NCBI GenBank assembly: GCA_039989855.1
Contig: JBDXGZ010000009.1
Span: 1-12,588 of the forward strand
DNA length: 12,588 nt
Reading direction: 5' to 3'
Source: CALFVT01 sp039989855
GTDB taxonomy: Bacteria; Pseudomonadota; Alphaproteobacteria; Caulobacterales; Maricaulaceae
Shown here: positions 7,000 through 12,588 of the stretch, in pieces
How positions within the stretch are numbered: the first letter of the stretch is position 1
Layout of the letters: each line of letters starts with the position of its first letter
Made by a program: the position numbers and the translations under genes
Notes under the pieces: model-generated
Database searches by the model: none
Told to the model about the DNA's origin: nothing
Seen by the model: only the letters and a program-made list of their open reading frames with translations

Positions 7000-7368
7000 C
7001 TAGAAAAAATCACATGCACAATCTGTCGTAACAGAGGGTGTGTTATTCTCTTCAGCTAATCCAGCTAAACGACTCGCAAGACCCTTTAAAGGTATTGTGC
7101 TGATGGCATTCTGATTTGAATATTGCCAATCGATAGGTGTGTCTTTAGCCAGGTCCGCCCAAAAATTACTCATAGCATCAAGGCTCTGAGTTAAATAATC
7201 TAGGTCTTGTATTTTAGCGACATCACTATTGGTTGTAATTGATTGACCGTTAAGTAAGTTAGCAATCGTATCTTGTAGATTCAAAGCAATCACGGAGAGG
7301 TCCTGAAGCTCTTTACACGTAGCGGCTGCGACTGACTTTACAACTAAGTCTGTAGAGTTTTTATTCAT
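7000..7368 (-). CDS. Small helical protein with a DxxxQ motif; candidate CheY-P phosphatase (CheT/CheZ-like)
   Basis: I recognise no named family with certainty. The 122-residue product from ATG 7368 looks mostly helical: one long amphipathic stretch (about 8-41, KELQDLSVIALNLQDTIANL), a loop, then a second helix (about 48-75) containing D57-Y-L-T-Q61 within IQDLDYLTQSLDAM. CheZ uses an Asp and a Gln four residues apart on a helix to dephosphorylate CheY, and rhizobial CheT, a small protein of che operons, is reported to have the same DxxxQ signature. A short C-terminal segment (PLKGLASRLAGL) precedes an acidic-aromatic tail ending DCACDFF. The gene starts 10 bases after cheY2 and is last in the operon. 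ATG 7368 is preferred to a TTG at 7395, which would overlap cheY2 by 17 bases. A polar, low-complexity region makes remote homology hard to judge. Phosphatase function is inference. Confidence 0.8.
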   Translation of the reverse strand: MNKNSTDLVVKSVAAATCKELQDLSVIALNLQDTIANLLNGQSITTNSDVAKIQDLDYLTQSLDAMSNFWADLAKDTPIDWQYSNQNAISTIPLKGLASRLAGLAEENNTPSVTTDCACDFF

Positions 7369-7378
7369 TTCTTTTTTC

Positions 7379-7765
7379 TCACAGACGACCGACAACCTTT
7401 TCCATACATTGTTTCAGTTGCAGTGTCGTGAATGGCTTTTTAATAAAATTATTGAGACCAAGCTTGATGCCTGCTTGTACAATGCTTGGATCCGGGCTGC
7501 CAGTAATCAGGATAAAACCTGTTCTAGTAGTCGGTTTAAAAGATCTTACGGCTCCTAGTAAATCTAATCCACTCATGCCTGGCATGTTGTGATCAGATAA
7601 AATCAAATGTACGGGATTATTTGCTAATTTTTTAAAAGCCACGTCACCAGAAGCTTCAAAAGTGTAGTTTTTAACCCCCATCTCTTCGAGAGCATTAATG
7701 ATTAACCCACGACTGGTTGCCATATCGTCGACTACCATAACCTTAATTTGATCTCTAAGTGCCAT
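7379..7765 (-). CDS. cheY: CheY2: single-domain response regulator
   Basis: This is a stand-alone receiver of 128 residues. The acidic pair is D13/D14 (VVDDMATSR), the phospho-acceptor D58 (LSDHNMPGMSGLDLL), the switch threonine T88 (ILITG) and the conserved lysine K110 (IKKPF). Placement after cheR and before a possible phosphatase, and the HNMPGMSG signature common to motor CheYs, suggest that this is the one that binds the flagellar switch, with CheY1 as a second output or phosphate sink. That assignment is inference. There is a 63-base gap after cheR, the largest within the operon, containing a 10-bp-period direct repeat. The ribosome site is weak (GAAAGAAG). Start ATG 7765 is the only reasonable one. 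Confidence 0.93.
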   Translation of the reverse strand: MALRDQIKVMVVDDMATSRGLIINALEEMGVKNYTFEASGDVAFKKLANNPVHLILSDHNMPGMSGLDLLGAVRSFKPTTRTGFILITGSPDPSIVQAGIKLGLNNFIKKPFTTLQLKQCMEKVVGRL

Positions 7766-7781
7766 TGTACTTCTTTCTTAT

Positions 7782-7799
7782 ATTAACTCTGATTAACTC
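7782..7799. repeat. Tandem direct repeat ATTAACTC x2, one helical turn apart, before cheY2
   Basis: ATTAACTC occurs at 7782-7789 and 7792-7799; on the coding strand it reads GAGTTAAT-CA-GAGTTAAT. The 10-bp period puts both copies on the same DNA face, 17-34 bases upstream of cheY2. It could be a regulator site for an internal promoter, or chance in AT-rich DNA. Confidence 0.3.
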
Positions 7800-7828
7800 A
7801 ATACGCATTGGTTCAAATCAATTGGTAT

Positions 7829-8707
7829 CTATCTAAGTCGGTATGTTGTTATGTCTGATTTTTCAAATTTTGGTGCATCTGGCCCAGACAGTCGCTCTGA
7901 ATGTCCGATATATAAATATCCTTGCGGTGCCATTTGTTCTTTAAAACGAGTCCATATCTTATGCTGTGTAGGCTCATCGAAATATATAACTGTATTCCGA
8001 CAAAATATAATGTCGAATTTGCCACGCATTGGCCATGAGCTTGCATTCAAATTGAGTTCTCTAAAAGAAATCAGTGATTTAAGGGCGGGGCTTGCAACAT
8101 AAACATCTCCACTCGGGCCATCAAAGGGTTTAAAGAACTTGTCTTTTAACTTCGTTGGCATCTTTGACATTAGTTTTTCTGGATACATACCACGTCGGGC
8201 ATCCATCAAAATGTCACGGTCAATATCAGATGCTAGTATTTTGATGTCATATTTAGCGGCATCTGGTAAAAGAGCGAGTAAAATGGATGCGATAGAATAA
8301 GGCTCTTGGCCACTAGAGCAACCGCCAGACCAAATACGAACACGTCCGCCTTCTTTAGCTTTTTTGATCAGGGGGGGGAGAGACGTATTCATCAAATGTT
8401 TGAAATGATGAGGTTCTCTGAAAAAACGAGTCACATTGGTCGTCAATGCATTTAGCATATAGCGTCGTTCGTCTTTATTGTCAGGGTTCTCAATCAACTG
8501 GCAGTAGGCCTGAAAAGATATGATATTTAATTCCCGCAACCTTTTCTGCAAACGTGAATGAACCAGATTCACTTTGTCGTCGCTGAGGGAAATACCCGCC
8601 TGTTCGTTAATCACCTTCTTGATGCGATTAAATTCGGCTTGTCCTAACTTTAATTTGGACTTGCCGGCCTGTTGAACAGTCACAGAGCTATGAGCTAGAG
8701 CCGACAT
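7829..8707 (-). CDS. cheR: CheR: chemoreceptor glutamate methyltransferase
   Basis: CheR transfers methyl groups from S-adenosylmethionine to receptor glutamates, opposing CheB. The 292-residue protein has the N-terminal helical domain (about 22-98, ending TTNVTRFFRE with the conserved R97), then the Rossmann-like catalytic domain. This shows RIWSGGCSSGQEPYSIA (124-140), ASDID (159-163), FCRNTVIYFD (235-244) and GHSERL (268-273). The inserted beta-subdomain (about 191-205, FFKPFDGPSGDVYVA) appears as long as in E. coli CheR, the form that binds receptor pentapeptides, which fits the DWQDF tail of the receptor here. That comparison is from memory. The start ATG shares one base with the cheW stop (TAATG), so translation is probably coupled. 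Length is usual (about 280-290). Confidence 0.97.
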   Translation of the reverse strand: MSALAHSSVTVQQAGKSKLKLGQAEFNRIKKVINEQAGISLSDDKVNLVHSRLQKRLRELNIISFQAYCQLIENPDNKDERRYMLNALTTNVTRFFREPHHFKHLMNTSLPPLIKKAKEGGRVRIWSGGCSSGQEPYSIASILLALLPDAAKYDIKILASDIDRDILMDARRGMYPEKLMSKMPTKLKDKFFKPFDGPSGDVYVASPALKSLISFRELNLNASSWPMRGKFDIIFCRNTVIYFDEPTQHKIWTRFKEQMAPQGYLYIGHSERLSGPDAPKFEKSDITTYRLR

Positions 8708-9174
8708 TATGCGGCTTCAGACTGGATCGTAGACAATATGCTGTCTAGGTTAATGATGCTTATCATTCTGTCCTCTAATGCAACGAGACCTGTCACAAAT
8801 GATTGTGTCGGATCTCTGTTGAGGTCAGGAGGCGCCTGAATTGTATTACGGTTAATTGTCAGTATATCGGAGACGGCGTCCGCTAAGAGACCGACTACCT
8901 GAGAGCCGATTTGAGTAATCATAACGACACTTCGTTCTGATGGCTCATTCGCCTCTAATTCTAACTTCTTGGCAAGGTCTACTATAGGTAACACGGACCC
9001 TCTAAGGTTAATTACGCCTCGAACATAATTGGGTGAATCGGGGATGGCTGTTGCAGGTGTCCAGCCACGTATTTCACGCAGTGACATAATATCTATACAA
9101 TACTCTTGCTCTCCTATTAGGAAAGTTACGAATTCAGATCCCTCAGACTTATCAGCTAAATCTATCTCATGCAT
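8707..9174 (-). CDS. cheW: CheW: receptor-kinase coupling protein
   Basis: CheW is the scaffold linking receptor tips to the P5 domain of CheA in the membrane-associated signalling array. The 155-residue protein is a single CheW domain: FLIGEQEYCIDIMSLREIRGW at the start, IPDSPNYVRGVINLRGSVLPIVDL in the middle (the conserved VRGVINLRG stretch), VVGLLADAVSDIL and a final GLVALEDRMISIINLD. The length is normal. The start ATG 9174 lies inside the end of cheA, overlapping by 8 bases, and the stop overlaps the cheR start by one base. These tight joints suggest linked production with CheA and CheR. It is the only free CheW in the window. Confidence 0.97.
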   Translation of the reverse strand: MHEIDLADKSEGSEFVTFLIGEQEYCIDIMSLREIRGWTPATAIPDSPNYVRGVINLRGSVLPIVDLAKKLELEANEPSERSVVMITQIGSQVVGLLADAVSDILTINRNTIQAPPDLNRDPTQSFVTGLVALEDRMISIINLDSILSTIQSEAA

Positions 9175-11383
9175 AAGCCTCGGCCTTTACTTCTTGTTGT
9201 AAGGGTGAAATAATTTGATCAGTTTGAGATCTTGCAATGAGGTCATCAATATCAAGAATAAGCGCTATGCGGCCGTCACCCAAAATAGTAGCCGCGGCAA
9301 TGCTAGGAACTGATCCGTAATTATCTTCAAGACTTTTGATAACAACTTGTCTTTGGTCCATAATATTATCAACCAAGATTGCGCAAGCGGTTCCATCTTC
9401 AGCTTCAACGGACAATATCACGCTCTTCGTTGGAAGTGTCGCCTCTGATCTGAAGCGCAAAGTTTGCCCAAGGTCAATTAGGGGTATGAACGTGCCTCGC
9501 ACATTAACCACTCTTGTTTTAGGACCTGTTTGATGAATATCTTTAACAATAGGGAGTAATGTTTCTACAATCGCCGTGAGAGGCACGACTAGTGTTTGAT
9601 TGGCAACTTGAATAAGCATCCCATCGAGAACAGCGAGTGTAAGCGGGAGGCTAATCGTAAATGTTGAACCCTTATCTGGTTGAGAACTAATTGAAATCCT
9701 TCCACCAATGCTCTGAATGGCGCGTTTAACAACGTCCATCCCGACTCCGCGACCTGAAAGGGTCGAAACCTTTTCAACTGTCGAAAATCCAGCCATAAAT
9801 AATAAATTATCTATTTCATTGTCCGTTAGCTGAACGTCAGCGGCTATCAAGCCTTTATCAATGGCTATTTTTTTAACACGTTCTCGATTTATACCTGCGC
9901 CGTCGTCAGAAACTTCAATTACGATTTTACCAGAACGGTGAGCGGCTGAGAGTTTAACTGTTCCATCAGCTGATTTGCCTTTTGTAAGTCGATCTTCAGT
10001 GGACTCTAGTCCGTGATCGATTGCATTTCTAATCATGTGAGTTAACGGGTCAGCTAATTTTTCGACAATCGTTTTATCGACTTCAGTAAATTCGCCCTCC
10101 ATAACAAGCTTGGCTGATTTCTGGGTTGCGTCTGCAGCCTCACGCACAATTCTAGACATACGCTGAAATAGCGGTTGCACGGGCTGGGCTCTTATCGCCA
10201 TGACGCTTTCTTGCAAGTCACGGGTCAATTGCTTGAATTCATCAAGACCAGATTGAACTGATGGGTCGCCGGCAACGCCAGTATCGACAATACACTCTGT
10301 CAACATGGCTTGGTTAATAACTAATTCGCCGACTTGATTAATAAGGCGGTCTATTCGTTCTAGATTAATTCTTATTGTCGCAGGTGGAGTAGCTCTAGGG
10401 GAGGTCTTTTTTTTGGCTTCAACATTAGCTTTTGCTGCTGGTACAGCTACGGGGATGATCGCAGGTGCTTCCACAACTAAGGGGTCTTGGGGGGCTGGAG
10501 GCGTAACTGAGATATCTGCCCCCATCAAGTCTGGGGCATCAGGCGTTTGAGCTTCTAATTCTGTGTCATTTTGAGCGGTAAAATCAGCAGAGGTCCAGTC
10601 ATCTTCACTTTGACCGTCCGGGTGCCTTCTAGTTATTTCGATCGTGCAGTCATCCTGCGCAAATTCGAAAACTTCTTCTAAGGCGCTTTGTCTTTCGCTT
10701 GTACGGAGTTCAATTTTCCAGCTTAAATGCGCTTCTTCAGGGTCAAATGTGTCAAAATATGGAAGAGATGACGAATCGCATATTACAGTCGCGTCACCAA
10801 GGTCACATAAGTTACGAATGAGCCGCGTTGCGGAGCTTCCGTTGGAAAATAATGATGGTTGAGGCTTGAAAACGACATCAAATACGTCGCCTTGGGGTTC
10901 GCTATTATCATCGCTCTCCATGCCAAAATCTAACATTACAGGCATAAAGCCGAAGGTTTCTTCCTCTAAAGCCCCTTCAGGCTCTGGTTCATCCGAGTCT
11001 TTACTTGAAAGAACACGTAATTCTCCGAGCAGCTTGTTATATTGAGTTTCATTAAAGCCACTATCGTCTCTCGCAGCTACGATAAGGTCAGAAAGCATGT
11101 CTGAACACTGCAAGAGGAGAGCGTTAACCGATGCATTAGCCTCCGTGCGCTCTGAACGAACATCATCTAAGACATTTTCAAAGATATGGGCAAAGTTAAC
11201 AAGGTTATCCAGGCCGAACGCGCCAGCTCCACCTTTTATTGAATGAACAGCACGGAATACGGCGTTGACAGTTTCCATGTCATAATCACCACTTTCCATT
11301 AGCATTAGACCGCTTTCCATTTCTCCAAGCAGGTCTTCGCATTCAATAAAGAAAGTCTGTTTTATTTCTTCCATTCCGCTCAT
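9167..11383 (-). CDS. cheA: CheA: chemotaxis sensor histidine kinase
   Basis: CheA autophosphorylates in response to receptors and passes phosphate to CheY and CheB. The 738 residues read: P1/HPt at about 5-105 with phospho-H47 in RAVHSIKGGAGAFG; an acidic linker; a P2-like module at about 165-255 (FKPQPSLFSNG, LPYFDTFDPEEAHLSW), typical of many alphaproteobacterial CheAs; a Pro/Ala-rich linker (about 256-335); the P3 dimerisation helices (336-398, RINLERIDRLINQVGEL); the P4 kinase domain (about 400-583) with the N box THMIRNAIDHGLE, G1 SDDGAGI and G2 GRGVGMDVV; and the CheW-like P5 at about 585-720. All catalytic elements are present. It starts 20 bases after cheY1; an alternative ATG lies three codons in. 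The ribosome site is poor (GAAG), suggesting coupling to upstream translation. Confidence 0.98.
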   Translation of the reverse strand: MSGMEEIKQTFFIECEDLLGEMESGLMLMESGDYDMETVNAVFRAVHSIKGGAGAFGLDNLVNFAHIFENVLDDVRSERTEANASVNALLLQCSDMLSDLIVAARDDSGFNETQYNKLLGELRVLSSKDSDEPEPEGALEEETFGFMPVMLDFGMESDDNSEPQGDVFDVVFKPQPSLFSNGSSATRLIRNLCDLGDATVICDSSSLPYFDTFDPEEAHLSWKIELRTSERQSALEEVFEFAQDDCTIEITRRHPDGQSEDDWTSADFTAQNDTELEAQTPDAPDLMGADISVTPPAPQDPLVVEAPAIIPVAVPAAKANVEAKKKTSPRATPPATIRINLERIDRLINQVGELVINQAMLTECIVDTGVAGDPSVQSGLDEFKQLTRDLQESVMAIRAQPVQPLFQRMSRIVREAADATQKSAKLVMEGEFTEVDKTIVEKLADPLTHMIRNAIDHGLESTEDRLTKGKSADGTVKLSAAHRSGKIVIEVSDDGAGINRERVKKIAIDKGLIAADVQLTDNEIDNLLFMAGFSTVEKVSTLSGRGVGMDVVKRAIQSIGGRISISSQPDKGSTFTISLPLTLAVLDGMLIQVANQTLVVPLTAIVETLLPIVKDIHQTGPKTRVVNVRGTFIPLIDLGQTLRFRSEATLPTKSVILSVEAEDGTACAILVDNIMDQRQVVIKSLEDNYGSVPSIAAATILGDGRIALILDIDDLIARSQTDQIISPLQQEVKAEAYA

Positions 11384-11403
11384 AATACTACTTCAATCCA
11401 GAT

Positions 11404-11769
11404 TTAAGCTGCAACCTTGTGAATAGCGCTGACTAGTTTATCTTTATCAAAAGGCTTTACGATCCAGCCTGTTGCACCCGCTGAACGCGCTCGTTGCTTG
11501 AGTTCTGGCGCACTTTCAGTCGTCAAAACTAGAATTGGAACGGATCTGTATAGTGGATGCTGTCGAACGCCATCAATGACACCGAAACCATCCATAACAG
11601 GCATGTTTACATCTGTAATAATGACATCGGGCACGAAACCATCTAATGCATCCAGGCCCAACTGCCCGTCCTCTGCTAAACAAACATTAAATCCAGCATC
11701 ATTGAGAGCAAATTCGATCATATTTCTCATTGTGCGAGAATCATCAATTGCAAGAACATTTATTGACAT
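11404..11769 (-). CDS. cheY: CheY1: single-domain response regulator
   Basis: This 121-residue receiver has the acidic pair D9/D10 (AIDDSRTMR), phospho-acceptor D53 (ITDVNMPVMDGFGV), switch threonine T82 (LTTES) and lysine K104 (VKPFD). The DSRTMR and TDVNMPVMDG strings are those of CheYs encoded directly next to cheA. In several alphaproteobacteria with two CheYs, one drives the motor and the other drains phosphate; CheY1 here may be the sink, but sequence alone does not decide. Its ATG shares one base with the STAS gene stop (TAATG), so the pair is probably translationally coupled, and cheA follows after 20 bases. Confidence 0.95.
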   Translation of the reverse strand: MSINVLAIDDSRTMRNMIEFALNDAGFNVCLAEDGQLGLDALDGFVPDVIITDVNMPVMDGFGVIDGVRQHPLYRSVPILVLTTESAPELKQRARSAGATGWIVKPFDKDKLVSAIHKVAA

Positions 11770-12062
11770 TAAAATGTCTCCGCTTTTTGGAAAATTAAAG
11801 GATCAATGCCAAGAGTTTCTAACCCGGCCCGAAACGCGTCTGATGGATTTGATATATAGAGATTCATATCCGACCTCTGCCAATGCTTAGCTGCAGCAAG
11901 CAGTATTTGTAGGCAGGGCATGTCGATATGAGTGACATTTGAGGCATCAAGATTAACGGCTTCACCTTGTAAAGCAGAAAGCGCTTCGTTCAAAGGTGGC
12001 GCGGCCATCAAATCAAGCTTTGCCTCTAAAATTAGAGATTGTTTAGTTTGGATATCACTCAT
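11769..12062 (-). CDS. STAS-domain protein, first gene of the che operon
   Basis: The 97-residue protein is a single STAS domain, the fold of anti-sigma-factor antagonists: LEAKLDLMAAPPLNEALSAL, then VNLDASNVTHIDMPCLQILLAAAKHW, and a final NPSDAFRAGLETLGI. In SpoIIAA-type proteins the loop after the Asp carries a phosphorylated Ser (DSSG). Here it reads D47-M-P-C-L-Q, so the usual phospho-Ser is absent and classic partner switching by phosphorylation there is unlikely. Similar STAS proteins open che operons in other alphaproteobacteria (Caulobacter calls one CheX, unrelated to the phosphatase CheX); their role is not established. The start ATG 12062 has GAGGG at a 7-base spacing and the conserved dyad 30 bases upstream. 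It is coupled to cheY1 by a one-base overlap. Confidence 0.9.
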   Translation of the reverse strand: MSDIQTKQSLILEAKLDLMAAPPLNEALSALQGEAVNLDASNVTHIDMPCLQILLAAAKHWQRSDMNLYISNPSDAFRAGLETLGIDPLIFQKAETF

Positions 12063-12092
12063 TTGAAAACCCTCAATTAAAGTGTATTCATG

Positions 12093-12108
12093 TACACCAC
12101 AAAAGTGT
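12093..12108 (-). promoter_or_regulatory. Conserved dyad ACACTTTTGTGGTGTA upstream of the STAS-che operon (copy 3 of 3)
   Basis: Read on the minus strand, the site ends 30 bases before the ATG at 12062. The right half TGGTGTA is identical to the copies before fliF and the receptor gene, and the left ACAC is kept; the dyad has two mismatches. Orientation relative to the gene is the same in all three cases. Confidence 0.55.
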
Positions 12109-12270
12109 CTTAAAAGTTAACGAACATCTAAAACCAGTGCCTACACAGGTGGAGTTAGGGCGACGTTGTTATCGTAATGATATGTGATTTTGCTTCTCTA
12201 GAGTTTATTTTTTAATTGTGAGAAATAATTGTTATCTAACTCAGTTGATTTTAGATCTATGGCCGAAATT

Positions 12271-12300
12271 TTGACGTATGTTTCATGTTAAGAATATATT
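12271..12300 (+). promoter_or_regulatory. Putative sigma-70-type promoter
   Basis: TTGACG (12271-12276) and TATATT (12295-12300) are separated by 18 bases and match the TTGACA/TATAAT consensus at 5 and 5 positions. Transcription would start near 12306-12308 on the plus strand, away from the che operon. The region is AT-rich, so a chance match is possible. Confidence 0.4.
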
Positions 12301-12329
12301 ATATCGACGTTTACTTGCCAGGATTTTGT

Positions 12330-12363
12330 AGGCGAATTGGTATCGCCTTTATTTTCTTTTTTT
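12330..12363 (+). terminator. Intrinsic terminator with long T-tract, not preceded by a gene
   Basis: AGGCGA (12330-12335) pairs with TCGCCT (12343-12348) around a 7-base loop, followed by TTTATTTTCTTTTTTT. It is a clear plus-strand terminator, although no plus-strand coding sequence lies upstream before the divergent che operon, which suggests a short RNA or a leader attenuator. Confidence 0.65.
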
Positions 12364-12588
12364 ATGGAGAAAGTGCGTATTTTCAAAGGGCAAGCGTACT
12401 TTGCAGTGCGCACAGTCCGTTCGAGGTTTTAATTATTAGGGGCAGGGCAGGTAAAGTCGAGCGGAGCCTGATCTTGCACAGCGTAAGTTTTAAGATTGCG
12501 CACATGTGTCGCCATATCTTGCGGTGAATATTTCAAATTTACGCAACCGAGTGTTCGTTTTGTTGTTGCATCTATAATGGCAGCAAAC

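Larger units (their letters stand above)
12109..12588. other. Intergenic region right of the che operon, no supported gene
   Basis: No open frame here has a ribosome site or recognisable protein. On the plus strand there is a good promoter-like pair (12271-12300) and an intrinsic terminator (12330-12363), together outlining a transcript of roughly 55-60 bases. Further right I see a perfect TATAAT (12573-12578) without a matching -35, and a short inverted repeat TTGCG...CGCAA near 12519-12545. The 80-codon frame at 12285-12527 runs through the terminator and has no ribosome site. Confidence 0.6.

Noticed and set aside
12395..12430. tRNA-like string GTTCGAGG
   Set aside because: The flanking bases do not form a T-arm stem, and no acceptor or anticodon arm can be drawn around it.
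12285..12527. 80-codon plus-strand frame near the right edge
   Set aside because: It crosses a clear intrinsic terminator with a long T-tract, lacks a ribosome site, and its composition follows the AT-rich DNA.
12541..12588. Perfect TATAAT at 12573-12578 as a promoter for a gene beyond the right edge
   Set aside because: No recognisable -35 hexamer lies 15-19 bases upstream, and the downstream gene is not visible.
1..12588. CRISPR array, insertion sequence, prophage or attachment sites
   Set aside because: I saw no regularly spaced repeats, transposase, integrase or target-site duplications; the genes are all motility and chemotaxis with even composition.

Overview
The window looks like chromosomal DNA from a motile alphaproteobacterium of moderate-to-low GC (roughly 45% by eye; not counted). 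The pointers are the receptor signalling tip (NAGVEAARAGEAGRGF), the STAS-cheY-cheA-cheW-cheR gene order, the alphaproteobacterial-type P2-like module inside CheA, and a CheD beside a second CheY with no cheC or classical cheZ. I cannot name the genus.

Layout. At the left edge, on the minus strand, is the 5' end of a secreted thioredoxin-fold protein (1-136). A 304-bp divergent gap follows, holding a bidirectional-looking terminator hairpin. On the plus strand come fliF (441-2033), apparently standing alone, then a 226-bp gap with a terminator-like hairpin, then a large chemoreceptor (2266-5364), cheB (5405-6451) and cheD (6448-6996). Three bases beyond the cheD stop, a minus-strand operon ends. 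Read in its own direction it is STAS protein (12062) - cheY1 - cheA - cheW - cheR - cheY2 - a small unassigned protein (ends 7000). The last 526 bp (12063-12588) hold no convincing gene but contain the operon's control site and, on the plus strand, a candidate short RNA or attenuator (promoter at 12271-12300, terminator at 12330-12363).

How the genes work together. The two convergent units make one complete chemosensory pathway. The receptor (extracytoplasmic Cache sensor plus two cytoplasmic PAS domains) controls CheA through CheW. CheA phosphorylates CheY1, CheY2 and CheB. CheR, CheB and CheD methylate, demethylate and deamidate the receptor. FliF builds the MS ring of the motor that phospho-CheY acts on. 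No recognised CheY-P phosphatase is present, but the small protein behind cheY2 has a DxxxQ motif in a predicted helix, the catalytic signature of CheZ-type phosphatases, and is the best candidate for that role.

The least expected signal is a 16-bp element, ACAC-N4-(A/G)-TGGTGTA, a dyad of ACACCA-N3-TGGTGT. It occurs just upstream of fliF, the receptor gene and the STAS-che operon, each time pointing toward the gene, 23-47 bp from the start codon. It suggests one regulator or sigma factor ties motor and chemotaxis genes together.
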